From the NCBI GenBank assembly GCA_002344125.1, contig DDTQ01000013.1:79392-143391 (forward strand): 64,000 nucleotides of DNA. The letters run 5' to 3'. The translations under genes were made by a program, and so were the position numbers. This stretch comes from Ignavibacteria bacterium UBA2360 (GTDB lineage: Bacteria; Bacteroidota; Ignavibacteria; Tepidaquicellales; OLB5). The notes under the pieces are model-generated. The model worked only from the letters and a program-made list of their open reading frames with translations, had not been told where the DNA came from and did not search any database. Of this stretch, positions 44,956-51,846 are shown piece after piece. Each line of letters opens with the position of its first letter. Within the stretch, counting starts at the first letter, position 1.

Positions 44956-45158
44956 TTACATAATATGAACTTCTGAATTATTGAAGATATGAATCAAATA
45001 GAACGATGATGCCAATGATAAATCTGTTCTACATTTATCTTATCAGTGTGGATCTGTATCATCAGTGTTTTCCGTGTTCTAATATCACACTTTTCTGTTA
45101 ACTGTAATGAAATCTCCAACTTCTAATTTTCATTAACACTCCTTTAACCTAAAATCGT

Positions 45159-45166
45159 TATATTTG
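45159..45166 (+). promoter_or_regulatory. -7 box candidate for the 5'-nucleotidase gene
   Basis: TATATTTG ends 22 nt before the ATG at 45189. No clear TTG is found 19-21 nt upstream, so only the -7 element is supported. Confidence 0.4.
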
Positions 45167-45188
45167 TACTTCAAATCTAAAATAATCT

Positions 45189-46733
45189 ATGAAAATATTA
45201 TTAATTGTAATTACAGCAATTTTTGCTTTCAATACTTATGCGCAGGATCTCAAAGAAGTAACCATTCTGCATTACAACGATTTCCATGCGCGCAACCAGC
45301 CTTTTAAGGTATCTAAAAAGGATTCAGCAACCGGCGAACAGGTCTATTATTGGGTAGGCGGAGTAGGCGGACTCTCGGGGTACATCAACAAATACCGCAC
45401 AGCCAATTCATTGCTGCTCAATGCGGGCGATGATTTCCAGGGAACTCCTATATCAAACTTTACCCGCGGTAGGTCACAGATCGAGATCATGAACTCGCTA
45501 AACCTCGACGCATTTGTGCTTGGTAACCATGAATTTGATTACAGCCAGTATTCCCTTGATTCCGCGCTTGCGCTTGCTAATTTTGACTATCTAAGCTGCA
45601 ATGTTTACATGCAGTCACAAAACAAACTTATGGGTAAGCCCTACATTATGAAAGATATAAACGGGGTCAGGTTTGGAATCATAGGCCTAACATTACCGGA
45701 GCTATTCACAACCTCACTGCCTGCTAATGTTACCGATCTCGTTATGCTGAACGCAGATTCAGTGCTAACCGTTAATATTAACGAAGTGAAATCAAAAGGC
45801 GCTGATATTGTTGTTGTGCTTTCGCACTCGGGAATTGAAACAGATAAAATGATCGCTGAGAAGTTTTATGCTGATGTTGATATCATTGTAGGCGGACACT
45901 CACACACTACGCTGTTCAAACCAATTCGTAAAAACGGCGTTATCATAGTTCAGGCCGGCTCTCACGGCAGAAACCTGGGTAAACTTGATCTTAAAATTGA
46001 TACTGAAAAAGATACGCTAAGCGAAGCTTATGGTGTACTTATTGAAACTGTGCTTGATTCCGCTGTTTATGATAAAGACGCTGCCGTTAAAGTTGATAAT
46101 ATGATTGCTGAATACCTTCCCGAACTCAGCGTTAAGATAGGTACACTGGAAACCGACTGGCGCGCTTCTTATGGTGATGAAAGCAATCTGGGCCAATTCG
46201 AAGCTGACGCATTCAGAATGAAAACAGGAGCCGATATCGGCTTCGTGAACGGCGGAGGCTTGCGTAAGAGTCTGCTCAAAGGTGATATCCTCGTTGGTGA
46301 TATATGGGAGATCAATCCATTCGGCAATGAAATTCAGACCATAACCGTTTCAGGCAAAACCCTGAAACAAATGCTTAAGAACAATATCAAGATAAGACTC
46401 GAAAAGATCAGCAAAGGCGAAGGTGCGGAACTGCTTCACAATTCTGGTTTAACCTATAGTTATGATTCCAGAAAAGCCAATGAAGGAAGCGATGATTTTA
46501 TTGTAAGTATGAATATCGGAAGAGAAGAAGTCACCGATGACCGCATGTACACAATAGCCACCAACAATTACGTTCTTGGTCAGTTCAAAAAGTTCTTTGG
46601 AGATATTCCTGAAACCATAACTACAAAAGATACTGGCTGGAACGACCGCGACCTGATAATTGAAGTAGTAAAAGAACTTAAAGTAATTAACAGCGTTGTT
46701 GAAAAAAGAGTTGTTGATGTTTCAAAGCAGTGA
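45189..46733 (+). CDS. Secreted 5'-nucleotidase / UDP-sugar hydrolase (514 aa)
   Basis: Residues 1-19 are a signal peptide (ending NTYAQ). The N-terminal metallophosphatase domain shows D31-x-H33 (HYNDFH), AGDDFQGTP, LGNHEFDY, VLSHSGIETD and VGGHSHT, which are the residues that hold two metal ions. The C-terminal 5'-nucleotidase domain begins near residue 325 and has FVNGGGLRKSL and INPFGNEIQTITVSG, the substrate-stacking region. Such enzymes remove phosphate from nucleotides in the periplasm. It is divergent from the nucleoside importer, which suits a salvage pathway. A weak lipobox is absent, so it is probably soluble. Confidence 0.93.
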   Translation: MKILLIVITAIFAFNTYAQDLKEVTILHYNDFHARNQPFKVSKKDSATGEQVYYWVGGVGGLSGYINKYRTANSLLLNAGDDFQGTPISNFTRGRSQIEIMNSLNLDAFVLGNHEFDYSQYSLDSALALANFDYLSCNVYMQSQNKLMGKPYIMKDINGVRFGIIGLTLPELFTTSLPANVTDLVMLNADSVLTVNINEVKSKGADIVVVLSHSGIETDKMIAEKFYADVDIIVGGHSHTTLFKPIRKNGVIIVQAGSHGRNLGKLDLKIDTEKDTLSEAYGVLIETVLDSAVYDKDAAVKVDNMIAEYLPELSVKIGTLETDWRASYGDESNLGQFEADAFRMKTGADIGFVNGGGLRKSLLKGDILVGDIWEINPFGNEIQTITVSGKTLKQMLKNNIKIRLEKISKGEGAELLHNSGLTYSYDSRKANEGSDDFIVSMNIGREEVTDDRMYTIATNNYVLGQFKKFFGDIPETITTKDTGWNDRDLIIEVVKELKVINSVVEKRVVDVSKQ

Positions 46734-46782
46734 AAAAGCAAAATTAAAAAAGCAAAAAATTTATAAGTACTTAGATCTGTAG

Positions 46783-46803
46783 AGACGACCCGGTGGGTCG
46801 TCT
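46783..46803. repeat. 21-bp REP hairpin related to the RAYT-linked family
   Basis: AGACGACCCGGTGGGTCGTCT, preceded by GTAG. Compared with the REP at 63850-63870 it differs at only three positions, two of which (6 and 16) pair with each other and changed together (C-G to A-T). It lies 50 nt after the 5'-nucleotidase stop and could also act as a weak terminator (followed by TTTC). Confidence 0.7.
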
Positions 46804-46816
46804 CTTTCTATTTCGG

Positions 46817-46970
46817 AACAAGGAGCTGCGGCAACTTGTTTAAATCAGATTGTGATTGTGGTGTCAGGTATATACCTGACACCCCTTCTTCAGAAATTGC
46901 CCAAAAAAAGCAGGCTCTAAGCCTGCTTTTTTGATTTCCTTTTTCGAACAAGGGGTTGCAACCCCTTGTT
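46817..46970. repeat. Cluster of palindromes downstream of the 5'-nucleotidase
   Basis: Three further palindromes: a 24-bp perfect palindrome centred on AGGTATATACCT (46860-46883), a 24-bp perfect palindrome AACAAGGGGTTG/CAACCCCTTGTT (46947-46970), and a degraded relative of the latter (46817-46840, six mismatches). A terminator hairpin (46904-46932) lies among them. Confidence 0.75.
46904..46932. terminator. Bidirectional terminator
   Basis: Stem AAAAAAGCAGGC/GCCTGCTTTTTT with a 5-nt loop gives T-runs on both strands. It lies between the convergent genes ending at 46733 and 46983 and can stop both. Confidence 0.85.
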
Positions 46971-46982
46971 TACAATATAGGT

Positions 46983-49337
46983 TTACTTCACAAGTACCAT
47001 CTTCTTGGAATCAACCCTCATACCGTCGCTTTCCAGAGTATAGAAGTATATTCCCGATGTCAATTCTGTTCCTTCAAATTCAACTGAGTATGTGCCTTCA
47101 CCCTGCAACTTGTTCACAAGACTCTTCACTTCTCTGCCAAGAGCGTCATACACAGTTAATTTTATCAAGCCTGATTTTGCAACCTGGTATTTGATAGTTG
47201 AGCTTGGATTGAACGGATTCGGGTAATTCTGAAATAACCTGAATTCCGAAGGGATTTCATTCGAGAGCTGTGTAATGCCAATCGGATTGGTTCCGCCGCC
47301 ATCGCGGTAGCGCATGCTGAATTCCTGCAAATACAAATTAGCAACCCTTGCGTCATACACCACCAGAAAATTCTCGTCATTATCAAACGTTGCGTTGTTA
47401 GAAAAATTATAAGAACCCGTTATTGTAACCGGGTTACTTTCCGGGGTATAGCCATCAACAATAATATATTTATGGTGCAGCTGTCCTGCGCGGCTATCAA
47501 GCCAAACATCTGCCGGGGGTGACCATAGCGGGTTACTGCACCCGCCGCCGGTTAAACCTTTCATTGTCTTATACACACTCGATGTACTGCTGTTCTCGCC
47601 ATCGTCAAATACTCCGCGAACATTTTTTCCCGCATCGTATTTTACTTTCATCCTGTTCATAATGTTGCACCTTGTGTAAGCAAGTACACAGAACAATATA
47701 CTGTTATCTGTCTGAAGATTTATTACATCTTCAATTCTTGTTGAAGGATTGTCACTTGGAGAAAAATATACTTCTACCCGTTTGCCTGCAATATTAAGCA
47801 GGTGCGGAGTGTTATCGGTTTTCTGCGGACCGAATTTTGCGCGTGAGGGTATTGGTACCTCATTTGCGCTGCCCCACATTTCTTCAAATTCCCTTGTATA
47901 TATAGTGGCCAGGGTCTGATCCTGTATCTCAATAACATTATTGGCGTCATCAAACAATTGTGCCTGCGTAATATTTGTAGAACCCGTCCACAGCCAGTCA
48001 TCAGCCGCTGATGAAAAATCTCTGTTGTCAAATATAAAAAATTTGTTATGCATGTAATCAGCATTTGGACGCTTGCTCATCAGTATCCCCGCGGCAAGCA
48101 GATCCTGCACTAGTTGCTGGTTTGAACCGTTTTCACGGAAGTCATATACAAGCCTTATCTTTACGCCGCGTAATTTTGCGTTTATTATCGCGTCCCGTAT
48201 CTGTGTCATATCGTTAAAACTGTAAAGGGCCATATCAATTGAGTACTGTGCGGCATTTATACGCTGCAGCAGTTTAGTCTGGAAATTCACATTGCCCTGC
48301 GCGTTTTCACCTGTGCTTAGCAGTGTATCAACTGAACGGTTAAAATATACATTCATCGCGCCGGTTGAATTTGAACCCGTGCAGAAATATTGCTGCGGAC
48401 TCGTTCCAGTGCCGCTGCCATCAGTTGAGCTGACATTGTAATAATAAATTCTGCCCGGCTGTAATCCGTTTAATGTAATGGAGTGAGTTGTAACATTCGC
48501 TCCGTCAGAGGCTGAATCTGTATAACTAATAACCTGGTAATTCGAGTCAGCCCTCTGCCAGCGTACTTTGGAATCCGATGCGGTTGAGCTCTGCCAGTTA
48601 ATTGTTACGCTTGTTGGCTGAATGTTTGTATATGTTATTGAGCTTAGTAACGGACCCGAGCCGCCGGTTACAATAAAGTCATTTAATGAACGGGGGAGTA
48701 TCTGGTAGCCGGATGTATATGGCGGAGATGAATCAAACTGGCTAACAAGAGCAATTACATCAAAGGGGAACGGGGGAATAGGTGAATTGGCAATGTTTGT
48801 TGAAGAGTATATCCTTATCTCAACGGAATCGTTGCCAACAAGTATCCTGTAATTCGTGCCGGAACCGGATGTTGACCATTGCGTGACATTTGCACCCGAA
48901 GTATTATGAACAGCAGTTACTCCGTTTATCCTTATAAGCTGCGCTTCGTATGTTTCGCCGTCTAATCTTACGTTACCGCAGGTGACTACTCTTGGTGTAA
49001 ATGGTATATTAGTCGCAAGTACAGTTGAACTGTTTACCGGGGTAAATTCCGTTAATCCGTTGTATTGTGTAACAACTCCGGTTACCTGAACGCTGTCACC
49101 GGCATTTGTGTTGCTCCAGAATGTACCGTCATAACCGATGGTCCCGCCGGTGGGATCCTGCAGGTAAACCAGGGGAGTGCCCAGTTCCTGCGACATTGTC
49201 ACAACTCCGCGTACTGTTACAGTCTGCCCCAGCAAAAACGGTACGCCGTTCGCATCCTGCCTTCGAAGCGAATCAATAGGGATAACCTGCGCGTAAACAG
49301 ATACGCACATTAATAAAAATAATATTACTTTTTTCAT
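46983..49337 (-). CDS. OB-fold + FnIII + phospholipase D-like T9SS protein (784 aa)
   Basis: Residues 1-16 are a signal peptide (VILFLLMCVSVYAQ). Residues about 20-110 form an OB-fold resembling the N-terminal domains of extracellular nucleases (TVRGVVTM, PLVYLQDPTGG, GDSVQVTGVV). Residues about 230-320 are FnIII-like. Two phospholipase D motifs follow: H430-x-K432...D437 (HNKFFIFD) and H621-x-K623...D628 (HHKYIIVD), with GSTN and GSYNFSNNA after them. A T9SS type A sorting domain closes the protein (NYPNPFNPSSTIKY, SGIYFYTL, ending MVLVK). PLD-fold proteins include nucleases and phospholipases. The OB-fold favours a nucleic-acid substrate, but this is not shown. Confidence 0.9.
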   Translation of the reverse strand: MKKVILFLLMCVSVYAQVIPIDSLRRQDANGVPFLLGQTVTVRGVVTMSQELGTPLVYLQDPTGGTIGYDGTFWSNTNAGDSVQVTGVVTQYNGLTEFTPVNSSTVLATNIPFTPRVVTCGNVRLDGETYEAQLIRINGVTAVHNTSGANVTQWSTSGSGTNYRILVGNDSVEIRIYSSTNIANSPIPPFPFDVIALVSQFDSSPPYTSGYQILPRSLNDFIVTGGSGPLLSSITYTNIQPTSVTINWQSSTASDSKVRWQRADSNYQVISYTDSASDGANVTTHSITLNGLQPGRIYYYNVSSTDGSGTGTSPQQYFCTGSNSTGAMNVYFNRSVDTLLSTGENAQGNVNFQTKLLQRINAAQYSIDMALYSFNDMTQIRDAIINAKLRGVKIRLVYDFRENGSNQQLVQDLLAAGILMSKRPNADYMHNKFFIFDNRDFSSAADDWLWTGSTNITQAQLFDDANNVIEIQDQTLATIYTREFEEMWGSANEVPIPSRAKFGPQKTDNTPHLLNIAGKRVEVYFSPSDNPSTRIEDVINLQTDNSILFCVLAYTRCNIMNRMKVKYDAGKNVRGVFDDGENSSTSSVYKTMKGLTGGGCSNPLWSPPADVWLDSRAGQLHHKYIIVDGYTPESNPVTITGSYNFSNNATFDNDENFLVVYDARVANLYLQEFSMRYRDGGGTNPIGITQLSNEIPSEFRLFQNYPNPFNPSSTIKYQVAKSGLIKLTVYDALGREVKSLVNKLQGEGTYSVEFEGTELTSGIYFYTLESDGMRVDSKKMVLVK

Positions 49338-49356
49338 AGTGAAACTTATTTAGATT

Positions 49357-50475
49357 TTAATTATTGTCAGTAGAAAGAATGAATCTCAATATGCGGTTAT
49401 TGCCTGTATCACAGATGAAAAGTGTTTTATCGAAGAAGGCAACACCAAGAGGATTACTGAACTGGGAAGGTGATATGCCCCTGCCTCCAAACGACTCTGA
49501 GCGTAATTTGCCGAGAGAATTGAATTTATAGAGCGAATCTTTATATGAATCAATTACATAAATATTATTGAACTGGTCTAAAGTAATATCAGCAGGCTCA
49601 CTAAGCAGCCCGTTTCTCAGCAGGTCAACCCCGCTTGATGGCTCAAACTTTGCAGTATAAATTTCATCAATATCATTGTAAATGCACCATTGAATCTTAA
49701 ACGCTGCATTGGATGATTTTTGTATGTAAATAAGATCTGTATTGCTGTATGTAAATGTTGCAATGCCTGAAATATTCTGCAGTGAAAGCAATCCTTGTCC
49801 CTCCACCTCAAAACCCGAGAGTCTCTGCGGCACAGGCTGTGTATTATCAAACCGGTTAATCCTGAATATCGCATTATCAGGATCAATTGGACTTGAATTG
49901 TTATTGCCTGAGCGGGTTACGAGGTAGTAGTTATCCTGGTATGTCGCAATTCCTGTAAAATTACCATGGTCTCCCGGTATAGGCGTTGGCTGGTTTGATT
50001 TAAACGCTATTGTTGGCACAACACCCGCAAGCGTTCCCCCGTTAGGCTGAAGCTTAAAGCGGTAAACTACATCAACCGTATCAAGCACGTTTGGCGGAAT
50101 GGTATCAATCACTGCTGCAATAACCAGAAGATCGAAATTTCTATCCTGTGTGATTTTTTTAGGCCTCAGCACAAAGTTAGATACGCTGACAATACCGCCG
50201 GCAAGGTTCAGCTGAACTATCCTGTCATTATTTTTATCGGCAACATAAAGCTGCTGGTCATACCCAAAATGAATATCAACCGGCTCGTTGAACCCGGTAA
50301 TGATCGGTGTTATCGGAATATACGTAGTATCGCCAATCGTACCCGGATCAACATTTATCGGGTAATCAGCAAGATTCACGTCATCAGCATCTGCGCATGC
50401 ATTAAATAATATTGCAAATGCCAAAATGGTGATAAGCGGAAGCACTTTCGTAATATTTCTGATATTTTTGTTCAA
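49357..50475 (-). CDS. NHL-type propeller lipoprotein (372 aa)
   Basis: The N-terminus has a hydrophobic stretch and a lipobox (FNAC, about Cys27), so a lipoprotein is predicted. Repeats such as PVDIHFGYDQQLYVADKNNDRIVQL, DITLDQFNNIYVIDSYKDSLYKF and PLGVAFFDKTLFICDTGNNRILRF match NHL repeats, giving a six-bladed propeller used for binding. It starts 19 nt upstream of the phospholipase D-like gene on the same transcript strand. Function unknown; a surface partner of the neighbouring secreted proteins is possible. Confidence 0.86.
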   Translation of the reverse strand: MNKNIRNITKVLPLITILAFAILFNACADADDVNLADYPINVDPGTIGDTTYIPITPIITGFNEPVDIHFGYDQQLYVADKNNDRIVQLNLAGGIVSVSNFVLRPKKITQDRNFDLLVIAAVIDTIPPNVLDTVDVVYRFKLQPNGGTLAGVVPTIAFKSNQPTPIPGDHGNFTGIATYQDNYYLVTRSGNNNSSPIDPDNAIFRINRFDNTQPVPQRLSGFEVEGQGLLSLQNISGIATFTYSNTDLIYIQKSSNAAFKIQWCIYNDIDEIYTAKFEPSSGVDLLRNGLLSEPADITLDQFNNIYVIDSYKDSLYKFNSLGKLRSESFGGRGISPSQFSNPLGVAFFDKTLFICDTGNNRILRFILSTDNN

Positions 50476-50580
50476 ATTTTTATTTTTGCAATAACCTGTT
50501 GGCTATTTTCCTATTTTTTAGTTCGTTGATAATCTTTTGACGTTTCACGTCTTACGTTTCACATTTCACGCTTTACATCA

Positions 50581-51573
50581 TTACTTCTTCTTGTTCAGCA
50601 GCAAATTCACACTTAACCTGTGAGTAAATCCCAGATCCTTAAAATTAGCTATCGAATAATCAAGCGAAGCGGTTGTAAATGATATCGGCGCTCTTAAGCC
50701 AATACCACCTGAATAATTTTCTGATTCAACGTTAAACTTATATCCAGCTCTTAAAAACAGGAAATTCTTGTATGAATATTCCGCACCTATGTTCAGATTC
50801 TCTGCGTTATCATTGGGATGATTTAGCTGAATTGATGTCGTGAGCTTGTTTGTACTGTTATCTATTGGATCATACGCAAATCCGATCCTGAACATGGTCG
50901 GGGGAGGGAAGGCCTGGAATTCTGAAACTGTTCCTCCCGTTGATGTTGTAACCGATCCGCTTGGTTTAACCTGCGGACCGAAATTTGAGATCGTTACCGC
51001 AAAGCGTGTGTTTGAAAGCCCCGTCCAGTAATATGTCCCAAGATCAAACATGAATCCGCGCATCTTAAGCTCCGCAAGGGTTTCTTCAACATAGCGAACT
51101 GTTAAGCCGAATGAGAATTGCTGTGTAAGCTTTCTCGCGAAGGTCAAACCGATGCCAAGATCGCCATACTTGAAATATTCGCCTGTTCCTCCCGGCTGGA
51201 ATTCTGTTGTCTTCTGCATTGCCGGTGTGTGTAACGCTATCACGCTAAGTCCAATAGCATTGTTCCCGCCAAAGCGGTAAACACCCCCGAAAAATTCATG
51301 GTTCAGATCAACCAGCCACTCATTGTGACTGAAATGAACGCCGTTCTCTTCAAACTGCATTAAACCGGCTGGATTCCAGTACAGGGCGGTGATATCATTT
51401 GATACAGCGACGAATGTTTCACCCATACCCGTAGCCCTGCCGCCCACGCCTATCTTCAAAAATTGCAGCGATGAAGTGCCCGCGCGCTGGTTACCAAGCT
51501 GCGGTATAAGCTGAGAGTATGAAACTGCTTCAGCTAATAATAATGCCAGTAATATGTATATATATTTTTTCAA
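50581..51573 (-). CDS. PorV/PorQ-family outer membrane protein (330 aa)
   Basis: Residues 1-20 are a signal peptide (LLALLLAEAVSYSQ). The mature N-terminus AGTSSLQFLKIGVGGRATGMGETFVAVSNDITALYWNPAGL is the hallmark of the PorV/PorQ (UPF0164-like) family, followed by strands of a FadL-like barrel (FGLTVRYVEETL, FRIGFAYDP) and a C-terminal Phe-Thr-His-Arg-Leu-Ser strand. PorV shuttles sorting-domain proteins from the translocon to the PorU sortase. Genomes of this lineage carry many paralogs, so this copy may serve the neighbouring cargo rather than be the main PorV. Its neighbours are a TonB receptor and a T9SS cargo gene. Confidence 0.88.
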   Translation of the reverse strand: MKKYIYILLALLLAEAVSYSQLIPQLGNQRAGTSSLQFLKIGVGGRATGMGETFVAVSNDITALYWNPAGLMQFEENGVHFSHNEWLVDLNHEFFGGVYRFGGNNAIGLSVIALHTPAMQKTTEFQPGGTGEYFKYGDLGIGLTFARKLTQQFSFGLTVRYVEETLAELKMRGFMFDLGTYYWTGLSNTRFAVTISNFGPQVKPSGSVTTSTGGTVSEFQAFPPPTMFRIGFAYDPIDNSTNKLTTSIQLNHPNDNAENLNIGAEYSYKNFLFLRAGYKFNVESENYSGGIGLRAPISFTTASLDYSIANFKDLGFTHRLSVNLLLNKKK

Positions 51574-51587
51574 ACTTAAATTATCTT

Positions 51588-51748
51588 ATTCCCGCGAAAG
51601 CGGGAATCTCGTCTTTTATCTTAATTGCCACGACCTTTAGGTCGTGGTACAATTGGAAATATTTTCCGGCTTGAGCCGCTAATTTCTTACCTTATGGGCT
51701 AAAGCCCATATTATGGTGGAACTCTTATCCACGACCTAAAGGTCGTGG
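51588..51748. repeat. Array of short palindromes between PorV-like and TonB receptor genes
   Basis: In order: ATTCCCGCGAAAGCGGGAAT (51588-51607, also at 61799-61818), CCACGACCTTTAGGTCGTGG (51628-51647), CGGCTTGAGCCG (51667-51678), TATGGGCTAAAGCCCATA (51693-51710) and CCACGACCTAAAGGTCGTGG (51729-51748). The second and last are the same hairpin in opposite orientation, as in BIMEs. They lie between the TonB receptor stop (51847 on the minus strand) and the PorV-like start. Confidence 0.8.
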
Positions 51749-51846
51749 CAACAATGATACTTATCCAAAAATCTTAAAGAATAATAAACAATTTCAAATT
51801 CAGTATGATACTATTTCACAATTTTGCTGTTTCTCTATCTCACCAC

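Larger units (their letters stand above)
44778..45188. other. Divergent regulatory region
   Basis: Between the nucleoside importer operon and the 5'-nucleotidase. It contains a good minus-strand promoter (44925-44955) and a plus-strand TATATTTG box (45159-45166). No gene, RNA or operator-like palindrome was recognised. Confidence 0.55.

Noticed and set aside
50516..50580. Repeated TTTCACG/TTTCACATTTCACG stretch
   Set aside because: A short, degenerate tandem without evidence of function.
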